The position numbers and the translations under genes are program-made. From assembly GCA_030145525.1 (NCBI GenBank), contig JAQYVL010000071.1:1-32585 (forward strand): a stretch of DNA of 32,585 nucleotides, given 5' to 3'. Shown here piece by piece: positions 1-8,611 of the stretch (positions are counted from its first letter, which is position 1; the number at the start of each line of letters is the position of its first letter). The stretch is from Desulfobacterales bacterium. GTDB lineage: Bacteria; Desulfobacterota; Desulfobacteria; Desulfobacterales; SURF-7. Under the pieces are notes generated by a model. It saw nothing but the letters and a program-made list of their open reading frames with translations, ran no database searches and was not told the DNA's origin.

Positions 1-80
1 TGAGTTAAGATTGATGGCTTCGCAAAATGTCGACTGTAACAGATTCATCAAACTGATTTCCGGACCCGGGCTTAATAAAT

Positions 81-491
81 ATGGAGAAAGAGCAAATTGT
101 TGTCAGGATAAACGAACTGCTGCAAGAGATGTCGAAAGACCGTCTTGTTTTGCTGTTAAATCGTTTGGAAAAAACACCTTCAAGATGGAAGCGAAAGCAC
201 GCAAGAAAAACATGTTCCATTTCGGTTGACTTTGATACGAGCGACTATTCCAGCCAGAAGCCGATTCGGAATGTAAGTATCAGCGGGGCTTATGTTGAAG
301 CGAATGAATCCTTTTCCGTCGGTCAGCAGATTGTACTCTGGTTATCTATTCCGAATGCAGAGAACGCTTCTTTTAAAATACATGCAACTGTTGCCCGAAG
401 AGATGCCAATGGGATCGGAGTTAAGTTTGCAAATCTGTCCGGGTATCAGAAGGAAATGCTGGAACGGTTTAATGATTCGGATCAATTTTAA
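81..491 (+). CDS. PilZ-domain protein (putative c-di-GMP binding)
   Basis: 136 aa ORF; RKTCSISVDF...PIRNVSISGAYVEA...GQQIVLWLSIP...ATVARRDANGIGVKFANLS matches PilZ architecture (R-x3-R-like start, N/D-x-S-x-x-G motif, GIGVKF end). Confidence 0.75.
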   Translation: MEKEQIVVRINELLQEMSKDRLVLLLNRLEKTPSRWKRKHARKTCSISVDFDTSDYSSQKPIRNVSISGAYVEANESFSVGQQIVLWLSIPNAENASFKIHATVARRDANGIGVKFANLSGYQKEMLERFNDSDQF

Positions 492-618
492 TTTGTTATT
501 CAGGAGGCCTGGAAAAACACATTGCCTTTATTTAATCGGATTGTTCCTGTATAATTTTAGGGGTATTGATTTTTTTCTTGCATTTAATTATTATAAAATA
601 TAAATTAATTGGCTGTTT

Positions 619-646
619 GCAAGGCAGGGTGCCTTGCTGTTTCTTT
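619..646 (+). terminator. hairpin gcaaggca-ggg-tgccttgc followed by tgtttcttt; terminator or infC leader hairpin
   Basis: 8-bp perfect stem 619-626/630-637, 3-nt loop, T-rich tail; between the PilZ ORF and infC. Confidence 0.45.
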
Positions 647-696
647 ATTAAGATACAACGAAAAGTTGGCGACAATCATTAGGAGGAGGTGCTGGT

Positions 697-1221
697 ATAA
701 AAAGACCAAAACGGAACGGTATTAAGATAAACGTCAATAGAAATATCAGAGCAAGAGAAGTAAGGGTTATAGACTCGGAGGGCAACCAACTCGGAGTTCT
801 TGCTATTCATAAAGCGCTTGCAACTGCAGGTGATTTTGGCCTTGATCTGGTTGAGGTCTCACCCACGGCAAATCCGCCGGTATGCAAAATAATGGATTAT
901 GGCCGGTATAAGTATGAGCTGACAAAAAAGCATCAGGAAGCAAAAAAGAAACAGAGCTCATTCCAGGTTAAGGAGATCAAGATAAGACCGAAAACCGAGA
1001 CTCATGATTTGCAGACCAAGCTTGGTCATATAAAAAAGTTTCTTGGTAAAAAGGACAAAGTCAAGGTAACCGTCGTTTTCAGGGGGCGTGAAATTACGCT
1101 TTCTCAGCGTGGCCGCGAACTTCTTAATGAGATTGCATTAGAAACAGAGGAGCTGGCTGTGATAGAGCAGACTCCAAAGTTTGAAGGCCGTACAATGGTT
1201 ATGATTCTTTCGCCAAAATAG
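697..1221 (+). CDS. infC: translation initiation factor IF-3, apparent AUA start
   Basis: The frame of the 892..1221 ORF is open upstream to 697: (I/M)KRPKRNGIKINVNRNIRAREVRVIDSEGNQLGVLAIHKALATAGDFGLDLVEVSPTANPPVCKIMDYGRYKYE..., a canonical IF3 N-domain. Strong SD aggaggagg at 681-689, 7 nt before ATA at 697. Confidence 0.93.
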   Translation: MKRPKRNGIKINVNRNIRAREVRVIDSEGNQLGVLAIHKALATAGDFGLDLVEVSPTANPPVCKIMDYGRYKYELTKKHQEAKKKQSSFQVKEIKIRPKTETHDLQTKLGHIKKFLGKKDKVKVTVVFRGREITLSQRGRELLNEIALETEELAVIEQTPKFEGRTMVMILSPK

Positions 1222-1491
1222 GCGATCCGGTCAGTTTTTGTGCAGAGCCTTCTTTACTTTAATGATTGCATCATATTCATGGCGTGATGCTGCAATTCGG
1301 GTATTCGCGCCATCTGTGTTTGTATAAGGCGACCTGTTTTTGGAATTCAGAGGTTGAATTGATATCGTAATTTCGGAGCGCTTCCGGTACACCAGTGATC
1401 GTTTCTTAATTAAAAGACGTATAAATTAGCATGTTATAAAGTCGCAACATCGACATGCTGTGTTGAAAATAGTGTTAAGGAGAAAATGAAA

Positions 1492-1689
1492 ATGCCAAAA
1501 ATTAAAACCAATCGTGCAGCGGCAAAACGTTTTAAAAAAACAGGGTCCGGCAAAATCGTTTACCGAAAATCACATGCCAGTCATATTTTGACCAAAAAGA
1601 CCACAAAGAGGAAAAGAACCCTCAGAAAGGGGCATATTGTGGATAAAACCAATAGGAAAGAGATAAAACTTCTCCTTCCCAATGGATAG
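1492..1689 (+). CDS. rpmI: 50S ribosomal protein L35
   Basis: [50 protein letters not shown] track starts at 1486, but ATG 1492 fits L35 N-termini and the aaggag SD spacing. Confidence 0.93.
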   Translation: MPKIKTNRAAAKRFKKTGSGKIVYRKSHASHILTKKTTKRKRTLRKGHIVDKTNRKEIKLLLPNG

Positions 1690-1760
1690 CCGGATATTTC
1701 CAGAGGTGACTTATGAACAGCCCAATCTAACGGAAGGGCTGTATTGCAAGGAGAATAATT

Positions 1761-2108
1761 ATGCGAGTTAAAAGAGGTTTCAAAGCAAGAAGGCGCCGGA
1801 AAAAAGTTCTGAAGCTGGCAAAGGGATTTCGAGGCGGTCGGAGCAAGCTGTTCCGAACCGCGGCGGATTCGGTTGACAAGGCTCTTATGTATGCTTACAG
1901 GGACCGCAGAGTACGGAAGCGTGACTTCAGGCGACTGTGGATATTGAGAATCAATGCTGCGGTAAGGATGAACAATCTGTCTTACAGCAAATTCATACAC
2001 GGGTTGAAGCTTGCAGATGTAAAGATTGATCGTAAGGTGCTGGCTGATCTTGCCATATCCGATCCAAAGGGGTTTGCGGAAATTGCTGCCCTTGCAGCCA
2101 CGCAGTAG
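1761..2108 (+). CDS. rplT: 50S ribosomal protein L20
   Basis: [67 protein letters not shown]; canonical L20. Confidence 0.96.
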   Translation: MRVKRGFKARRRRKKVLKLAKGFRGGRSKLFRTAADSVDKALMYAYRDRRVRKRDFRRLWILRINAAVRMNNLSYSKFIHGLKLADVKIDRKVLADLAISDPKGFAEIAALAATQ

Positions 2109-2209
2109 TCATTTTTTCAAACAAACCAATATCCGGAGCTTTTCAACTTTTGCGGGCGTTTTTCGTTATGCAAAGCAGGGATTTCGGCTGAATTGATTGG
2201 GCGTTACCA

Positions 2210-3217
2210 GTGGAAAATACAGTAGAACAGATCAGGGATGAGGCGCTGGCTGAACTGGAAGGCGTCTCCGAAGTAGCCGGTATTAAAGATCTTTCCGTTA
2301 AGTATCTTGGCCGAAAAGGACTTGTTTCGCTGTTTTTAAGAAACATTTCAAGCCTTCCAAAAGAGGAAAGGCCTGAAGCCGGAAACAATGCCAACAAGGT
2401 TAAGAACCTGCTTGAAAAACGGTTTGAAGAGACACGGGTGCGGCTTGAATCCGGCGCAGCGGATTCCGGATCAGGCATTGACGTATCTCTTCCGGGAAGG
2501 CCTTCAAGCAGCGGCGTGCTTCACCCGATTTCTCAAATAAACAATCAGATCACGGATATCTTCGCCAGACTTGGGTTTGATATTGCAGAGGGCCCTGAGG
2601 TTGAGACAGACTATTATAATTTTGAAGCACTCAATTTTCCGAAAAATCACCCGGCCAGGGACATGCAGGATACATTTTTTATTTCGGACGATATCGTGCT
2701 CCGTACGCATACATCACCGCTTCAAATTCGGATTATGGAAAAAGAGCATCCCCCGATCCGTGTAATTATGCCGGGAAGGGTTTATCGGTGTGACTCTGAT
2801 TTAACGCATACTCCTATGTTTCATCAGGTTGAAGGACTTGTGGTTGATAAGGATGTCAGTTTCAGCGATCTGAAAGGGATTTTGACCACTCTTGTCCATC
2901 AGATATTTGATGAAGAGATTTCACTTCGTTTCCGGCCCAGTTTTTTCCCTTTTACCGAACCGAGTGCTGAGGTTGATATTCTCTGTGTCATCTGCAGAGG
3001 TAAAGGATGCCGAGTCTGTTCCCAGACCGGATGGCTTGAGGTGCTCGGCTCTGGTATGGTTCATCCTGCAGTGTTTGAAAATGTTGATTATGACACATCC
3101 AGGATTTCAGGTTTTGCTTTTGGTATGGGCGTTGAACGGATTGCCATGCTAAAATATGGGATTGATGATCTTAGAAAATTTTTTGAAAATGATTTCAGAT
3201 TTTTAGGGCAATTTTAG
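2210..3217 (+). CDS. pheS: phenylalanyl-tRNA synthetase alpha subunit (GTG start)
   Basis: 335 aa; HPISQINNQITDIFARLGF, GRVYRCDSDLTHTPMFHQVEGL, FGMGVERIAMLKYGIDDLR class II motifs. Confidence 0.96.
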   Translation: MENTVEQIRDEALAELEGVSEVAGIKDLSVKYLGRKGLVSLFLRNISSLPKEERPEAGNNANKVKNLLEKRFEETRVRLESGAADSGSGIDVSLPGRPSSSGVLHPISQINNQITDIFARLGFDIAEGPEVETDYYNFEALNFPKNHPARDMQDTFFISDDIVLRTHTSPLQIRIMEKEHPPIRVIMPGRVYRCDSDLTHTPMFHQVEGLVVDKDVSFSDLKGILTTLVHQIFDEEISLRFRPSFFPFTEPSAEVDILCVICRGKGCRVCSQTGWLEVLGSGMVHPAVFENVDYDTSRISGFAFGMGVERIAMLKYGIDDLRKFFENDFRFLGQF

Positions 3218-3218
3218 G

Positions 3219-5630
3219 ATGAAATTCAGTTTAAGCTGGTTAACAGAGTATATCCCGGTTGAAATTTCGGCAGCCGAGCTTTCAGATCGATTGACCATGG
3301 CCGGATTGGAAGTGGATTCCATATCCGACCGTTATGAATACCTGGACACCGTTATCACCGGCCGTATTGTTGAAAGTAAACCCCACCCGGATGCGGAAAG
3401 CCTGAAGCTCTGTGTTGTTGATATTGGAGGCGAGAAGCTTGAAATTGTATGCGGAGCCCCAAATGCTGAAATCGGCATGGTCACGGCCTGTGCAATCCCG
3501 GGCACGGTTTTCCCGGACGGAAGGGTCCTTGAAAAGGCGGTTGTCCGCAATAGAGCGTCAAACGGAATGTTGTGCAGTGAGTATGAGCTGGGTATCGGGT
3601 CTGCTTCTTCCGGTATTTTATCATTGAATTCGGATATCGCTCCTGGAGAAAAAGTTGCAAAAGTACTCGAACTTTCCGATACGGTATTTGAGGTTGACCT
3701 CACCCCGAACCGCCCTGATTGCCTTGGTATCATCGGTATTGCAAGGGAAGTTGCAGCCATACAGAGCGGCCCTTTAAGGTATCCTGAAAAGACGGATGCC
3801 GGTTCCGGTTCAGCTGTTTTTGATTATACCTCGGTTTCAATTCAAGATCCCGATTTATGTCCCCGATATTGCGCAAGGGTTGTTCTGGATGTTACCATGG
3901 GCTCTTCCCCTTTCTGGCTCCAGGATCGTCTCCTCTCTGTCGGGCTGAGGCCGATCAACAATCTTGTTGATATTACCAATTTTGTAATGATGGAAACCGG
4001 CCAGCCCCTTCATGCTTTTGACTTCGATAAGCTTGCCGATAATCGCATTGTTGTAAGAGCTGCTGAAAAAGGAGAATCATTCACGACCCTTGATGGGAAG
4101 GAGCGAAAGCTTTCGTCCGGAATGCTGATGATTTGTGATGCGGAAAAACCGGTTGCCCTCGCAGGCGTGATGGGCGGGTTTAACTCTGAAATCAGTGAAG
4201 AGACGCGGAGTGTTTTAATAGAAAGTGCCTGTTTTAATCCGGCTTCTGTGCGGAAGACTTCAAAAAGTTTGGGCCTGTATACCGACGCTTCCTATCGTTT
4301 TGAGAGAGGAGTTGATCCCGATGGTACGGTAGCTGCTCTTAATCGTGCCGCAGTTTTAATGCAGGAGATTACCGGGGGAAGGCTTGTTGAAGGGGTTATA
4401 GACGAGCATCCGGGACCGGCTGAGATTAAAACGATACCCTTGAGTGTTAAAAACACCAATCGGCTTCTGGGAACGGATCTGGATCAGAAGTCCATGGCGG
4501 ATCATCTCAAATCAATTGAGTTTTCTGTTGAAGAAAGAGGGGATGACCTTCTTGCGGTCACCGTTCCTTCATTTCGTGTTGATGTGTCGAGGCATGAAGA
4601 TCTTGTGGAAGAAGTAGCCAGACTTTCCGGATATAACAGCATACCAACGACGTTTCCCTTGATCCCTTCAGATACAAGGCTTCCATCCAGACGATTGGTG
4701 ATCAGGAACGAGATTAAAAATCTTTTGCTTGGATATGGATTTTCCGAGGCGATAAATTACAGCTTCATAAATCGTTCGGCCTGTGAACAGCTGAGACTTG
4801 GAATGGATGATCCCAGGCGAAACATGCTTGAAATATTAAATCCTCTGTCCGAAGAACAGTCTGTGATGAGAACCTCCCTGATACCGGGTCTTATCGGAAC
4901 AATGCATCGAAATGTTTCAATGCAGATTAAAACATTGAGGCTGTTTGAAATCGGAAAAATTTTTTTTAATACCGGGAAAGACAAGTTGCCCAGGGAGGTA
5001 GAAAACCTGGCTTGTATCTGGACGGGAAAAAGAAATGAATTCTCCTGGCATGACAAGGGGGTGGATTGTGATTTTTATGATATAAAAGGGGTTGCGGAAG
5101 GTCTTTTCAAGGCCCTCAGAGTCGAGAAAGTTAAATTCACTTCTCTGCCTGCTGAATCATGCTGTTATTTAAAGCCGGGTCATAGTGCAGGGATTTATGC
5201 CGGTGAAGAGATCATAGGGGTTGTGGGAGAGATCCATCCGGAAGCGGCCGCCAATTTCGATTTAAAGCAGCCTGTTTCTATTTTAGATCTGGATCTGGAT
5301 CTTCTTATTCCACTGATACCCGAGGAGAAAACATCAAAACCGTTACCGAAATTCCCTTCGGTTTCAAGAGACATTACAATGATTGTCGACCGCGATATAG
5401 AGGCGCAGTCGATTATTGAACATCTTGAAAGTGTTAATGAAAATATACTTGAAAAAGTACAGCTTTTTGATGTATATGAAGGGAAGCCTGTTCCGGAGGG
5501 AAAAAAAAGCCTGTCTCTGAGGTTAATTTACCGATCTCCGGAAAAGACCCTGGAAGATGAGTTTGTCAATAGTATTCATAACCGTATTTCCGGAACCGTT
5601 TTAACAGCTTTTAATGCAAAATTACCATAA
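3219..5630 (+). CDS. pheT: phenylalanyl-tRNA synthetase beta subunit
   Basis: 803 aa; MKFSLSWLTEYIP, EMAP/OB tRNA-binding region, B5 and FDX-ACB domains; follows pheS. Confidence 0.96.
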   Translation: MKFSLSWLTEYIPVEISAAELSDRLTMAGLEVDSISDRYEYLDTVITGRIVESKPHPDAESLKLCVVDIGGEKLEIVCGAPNAEIGMVTACAIPGTVFPDGRVLEKAVVRNRASNGMLCSEYELGIGSASSGILSLNSDIAPGEKVAKVLELSDTVFEVDLTPNRPDCLGIIGIAREVAAIQSGPLRYPEKTDAGSGSAVFDYTSVSIQDPDLCPRYCARVVLDVTMGSSPFWLQDRLLSVGLRPINNLVDITNFVMMETGQPLHAFDFDKLADNRIVVRAAEKGESFTTLDGKERKLSSGMLMICDAEKPVALAGVMGGFNSEISEETRSVLIESACFNPASVRKTSKSLGLYTDASYRFERGVDPDGTVAALNRAAVLMQEITGGRLVEGVIDEHPGPAEIKTIPLSVKNTNRLLGTDLDQKSMADHLKSIEFSVEERGDDLLAVTVPSFRVDVSRHEDLVEEVARLSGYNSIPTTFPLIPSDTRLPSRRLVIRNEIKNLLLGYGFSEAINYSFINRSACEQLRLGMDDPRRNMLEILNPLSEEQSVMRTSLIPGLIGTMHRNVSMQIKTLRLFEIGKIFFNTGKDKLPREVENLACIWTGKRNEFSWHDKGVDCDFYDIKGVAEGLFKALRVEKVKFTSLPAESCCYLKPGHSAGIYAGEEIIGVVGEIHPEAAANFDLKQPVSILDLDLDLLIPLIPEEKTSKPLPKFPSVSRDITMIVDRDIEAQSIIEHLESVNENILEKVQLFDVYEGKPVPEGKKSLSLRLIYRSPEKTLEDEFVNSIHNRISGTVLTAFNAKLP

Positions 5631-5669
5631 TTGCATCGGCAGTAATTCATAACCCGGACTGACAAAATT

Positions 5670-6020
5670 ATGAAAAAAAACGGAAAAATCGAATTAAACA
5701 TACCTGATAAGCTTTATTTCAGGATCGGAGAGGTCGGCAATCTGACAGGTCTGGAAGCGTATGTGCTTCGATTCTGGGAAACCGAATTCAAGGGGATCAG
5801 CCCGAAACGGACAGAATCCGGGCAGAGGCTCTACCGCAAAGAGGATGTGGAACTGATATATCAGATCAAGCATCTTCTTCATGAGAAGAAATTTACCATC
5901 CAGGGAGCAAGGCAGCACCTGAGTTCCAAGCGTAAGGGGAAAAAGCAAAAATCAACCTCCGTCACTTTTGAAGAGATAAGCTCCGAACTTCATATTATGA
6001 GGGAAATTCTTGATTCTTAG
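5670..6020 (+). CDS. MerR-family transcriptional regulator
   Basis: KLYFRIGEVGNLTGLEAYVLRFWETEFKGISPKRTESGQRLYRKEDVELIYQIKHLLHEKKFTIQGARQHL; MerR wHTH. Confidence 0.85.
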   Translation: MKKNGKIELNIPDKLYFRIGEVGNLTGLEAYVLRFWETEFKGISPKRTESGQRLYRKEDVELIYQIKHLLHEKKFTIQGARQHLSSKRKGKKQKSTSVTFEEISSELHIMREILDS

Positions 6021-6093
6021 CCCCAACCCCTTTTGCCCGTTTTTCAGGTTGACAAGCATTGATTTTTATAATAATAAGTTTAGGCTTGGATAA

Positions 6094-6169
6094 GCGGGCA
6101 TAGCTCAGTTGGTAGAGTACAAGCTTCCCAAGCTTGGTGTCGCGAGTTCGAGTCTCGTTGCCCGCTCCA
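6094..6169 (+). tRNA. tRNA-Gly(CCC)
   Basis: Cloverleaf by eye: acceptor gcgggca/tgcccgc, D arm gctcagttggtagagt, anticodon stem caagc/gcttg with loop ttCCCaa, T arm gcgagttcgagtctcgt, discriminator T, encoded CCA. Confidence 0.93.
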
Positions 6170-6308
6170 GTTTTATGCCTTTTCCGGGCTCAGGGCGAGG
6201 CTGACTGTGGGTAGATTGTTTTGTGTTCATGCTGAATGCACGTTTATGGTTATGTTCATGATTTAGATAATTTTAATTACGATTTGGAAGTCTACCTAAA
6301 GCGGGAGG

Positions 6309-6332
6309 AAACGGGCAAAAAGCCCGTTTTTT
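6309..6332 (+). terminator. intrinsic terminator / candidate attenuator immediately upstream of rimP
   Basis: aaacgggc-aaaaa-gcccgttt: 8-bp stem (6309-6316/6322-6329) plus T tract; ends 14 nt before the rimP ATG. Confidence 0.75.
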
Positions 6333-6345
6333 GTTTTAAAGGCTC

Positions 6346-6897
6346 ATGGAAGAGTTGAAAGGACAAAAGAAAAAGATCAGAAGGCAATCTCTGAAAAAGG
6401 ATCGCGTTAAAACAGCAGCGGTTCATGAAGAAAGCAGGGATATCGTAGCGCTGGCAAAGAAGATTGCAAAGCCTTTGTGCATAGCAGAGGGAATGGAATT
6501 GGTTCATATTGAATATCAGTATGAATCGGGAGGTATGGTTCTGAGGATTTATATTGACAAGCCTGGCGGAGTAACCATGGATAACTGTGTTCTGATCAGT
6601 CGCCAGCTCAATGATTTGCTGGACATTCATTTGGAAGGAAGTGCGGTTTACAATTTGGAGGTATCTTCACCAGGACCGGACAGACCATTGTTTGGAATTA
6701 ATGATTTTCAGAGGTTCCAGGGAGAACTTGCCTGGATCAAGACCATAGAGGCTATAGACGGGCGTAAAAACTTCAAGGGTGTACTTGCTGGTACATCTGA
6801 TGGAAATGTAAACATCAAGGTGGAAAACCGGGTCTTCTCAATTCCCAGTGAGGGAATAAAAAGAGCAAGGCTTGTTGATTACAATGGAGATAAATAA
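6346..6897 (+). CDS. rimP: ribosome maturation factor RimP
   Basis: IVALAKKIAKPLCIAEGMELVHIEYQ...LRIYIDKPGGVTMDNCVLISRQLNDLLD...LEVSSPGPDRPLF; precedes nusA. Confidence 0.93.
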   Translation: MEELKGQKKKIRRQSLKKDRVKTAAVHEESRDIVALAKKIAKPLCIAEGMELVHIEYQYESGGMVLRIYIDKPGGVTMDNCVLISRQLNDLLDIHLEGSAVYNLEVSSPGPDRPLFGINDFQRFQGELAWIKTIEAIDGRKNFKGVLAGTSDGNVNIKVENRVFSIPSEGIKRARLVDYNGDK

Positions 6898-8498
6898 TGC
6901 TAATAACAGACATAAAACGTGTTATTGAGCAGGTAAGCCGAGATAAGGGGATTGCTGTTGAGACTCTTGCCAAAACACTTGAGGAGGCTCTGAAATCAGC
7001 GGCCAGAAAAAAATTTGGAAATCAGATCGATATTGAGGCGCAGTACAGTGCGGAGACAGGCGAAATAGAGGTTTTTCAGTTCAAAGAAGTTGTCGAAACC
7101 ATAACAAATCCTGATTTGCAAATTAGTATTGAGGAGGGCCGTGAGCTTGATCCCGAATGTGAAGCAGGCGACAGTCTCGGAACAAAGGTGGATACGAGCA
7201 CATTTGGAAGGATTGCAGCGCAGTCGGCAAAGCAGGTAATCATTCAAAAGATGAAAGATGCTGAAAAAGAAGCAGTTTATTCCAACTGTATCGATCGAAA
7301 AGGTGAAATTATAAATGGCATTGTTCAGCGTATGGACCGTGGTGATATAATCGTTAATATCGGTCAGACAGAAGCCATCCTTCCGCACAGGGAGCAGCTT
7401 CCGAAGGAAACATACAGGCGCGGTGATCGCGTTCGTGCGAATATTATGAAAGTGTTTCCTGACTCACGCGGTCCGCAGATCGTTCTGTCGAGAACGCATC
7501 CCGAGTTTTTAATCAATCTGTTTAAAACCGAAGTTCCCGAAATCAGCGAAGGCATTGTAACGGTTCAGTGCGCAGTCCGTGAAGCCGGCGGCAGGGCCAA
7601 AATTGCAGTTAGCTCAACAGACTTTGATATTGATCCGGTTGGTGCCTGTGTCGGCATGAAAGGGAGCCGTGTACAGAATGTGGTTCAGGAACTTCGAGGT
7701 GAGAAGATAGATATTATTCCCTGGCATGTAGATGCGGCGAAATTTGTATGCAATGCGCTTGCTCCTGCTGAAATATCCAGGGTTATTATTGATGAGGAAA
7801 ACGGATCTATGGAGGTTATCGTTCCGGATGAGTTCCTTTCTGTTGCAATTGGTAAGCGCGGTCAGAATGTCAGACTGGCATCTAAATTGACAGGCTGGCA
7901 TCTTGATGTCCAAAGTGAATCCATATACAGCCAGGCAATGAAAGAAGGTTATGATTCACTCATGGGAGTTCAGGGAGTCAATATCGGCCTTGCTGATATT
8001 TTGTATGAAAAAGGCTTTTTTTCAGCAGAAGAGCTCAGCAATGCATCTGTCGAAGATTTGATGCAAATCAGAGGCATTGATGATGAGGAAAAGGCGGAAG
8101 AGCTGATAGAGAATGCCCGTGTTGCTGTTGAAGCCGAAGCATTGGAAAAGGAAAATCTTGCAGCAGAAGAGGTTGAGGAGCAGGCGAAGGAAGCCTCAGA
8201 AGAAACTGCTGTGGCAGAGGAGGTTGCTGAGAAGTCTGAAAAAAGTTTAACAGAATCCGCTACCGAAGAAGAGGATACGGAGGAGTCCGAGGAAATATCA
8301 GAGGAAACTGCTGCTGAGGAGAAGATTTCTGAAAAGTCTGAAATAGCGGCAGAAGAAGCTGCTGTAGAAGAAGAGGGGATGGAGGAGTCCGAAGAATTCC
8401 CGGGAAAAACTGTCGAGGCAAAGAAAGAAAAGCCGAAGGATGTTAAATCGGCTGATTCTGAAGTTGGACTTTCGGATGAGCCGAACGCGAGTGAATAA
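6897..8498 (+). CDS. nusA: transcription termination/antitermination factor NusA with acidic C-terminal tail
   Basis: S1/KH1/KH2 signatures (VGACVGMKGSRVQNVVQELRGEKIDIIPW, VAIGKRGQNVRLASKLTGW), HhH-like region, then a Glu/Ala/Ser-rich tail. Confidence 0.96.
   Translation: MLITDIKRVIEQVSRDKGIAVETLAKTLEEALKSAARKKFGNQIDIEAQYSAETGEIEVFQFKEVVETITNPDLQISIEEGRELDPECEAGDSLGTKVDTSTFGRIAAQSAKQVIIQKMKDAEKEAVYSNCIDRKGEIINGIVQRMDRGDIIVNIGQTEAILPHREQLPKETYRRGDRVRANIMKVFPDSRGPQIVLSRTHPEFLINLFKTEVPEISEGIVTVQCAVREAGGRAKIAVSSTDFDIDPVGACVGMKGSRVQNVVQELRGEKIDIIPWHVDAAKFVCNALAPAEISRVIIDEENGSMEVIVPDEFLSVAIGKRGQNVRLASKLTGWHLDVQSESIYSQAMKEGYDSLMGVQGVNIGLADILYEKGFFSAEELSNASVEDLMQIRGIDDEEKAEELIENARVAVEAEALEKENLAAEEVEEQAKEASEETAVAEEVAEKSEKSLTESATEEEDTEESEEISEETAAEEKISEKSEIAAEEAAVEEEGMEESEEFPGKTVEAKKEKPKDVKSADSEVGLSDEPNASE
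8200..8400 (+). repeat. imperfect tandem duplication coding for the acidic NusA tail
   Basis: SEETAVAEEVAEKSEKSLTESATEEEDTEESEEI followed by SEETAAEEKISEKSEIAAEEAAVEEEGMEESEEF; two ~34-aa copies. Confidence 0.7.
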
Positions 8499-8611
8499 CG
8501 TCCGGAAAATGAACCGGGCAATGGATATGAGAAAAGATAGAACACGATTGTTGAATCTGAGTTTGAGACTTGAATATAGAAGCTTTTTGTATTGGAGTTA
8601 AAGGGGGATGA

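Noticed and set aside
1222-1485. Possible L20-type autoregulatory leader RNA in the infC-rpmI spacer
   Set aside because: The spacer length would fit, but no convincing pseudoknot/hairpin could be identified by eye; needs a covariance-model search.
1581-2000. 139-aa minus-strand ORF across rpmI-rplT
   Set aside because: Fully antisense to two well-recognised ribosomal protein genes.
7970-8545. 191-aa Ser-rich minus-strand ORF opposite the nusA 3' end
   Set aside because: Antisense of the Glu-rich (GAA/GAG) nusA tail gives Ser/Phe-rich open frames; low complexity, no protein features.
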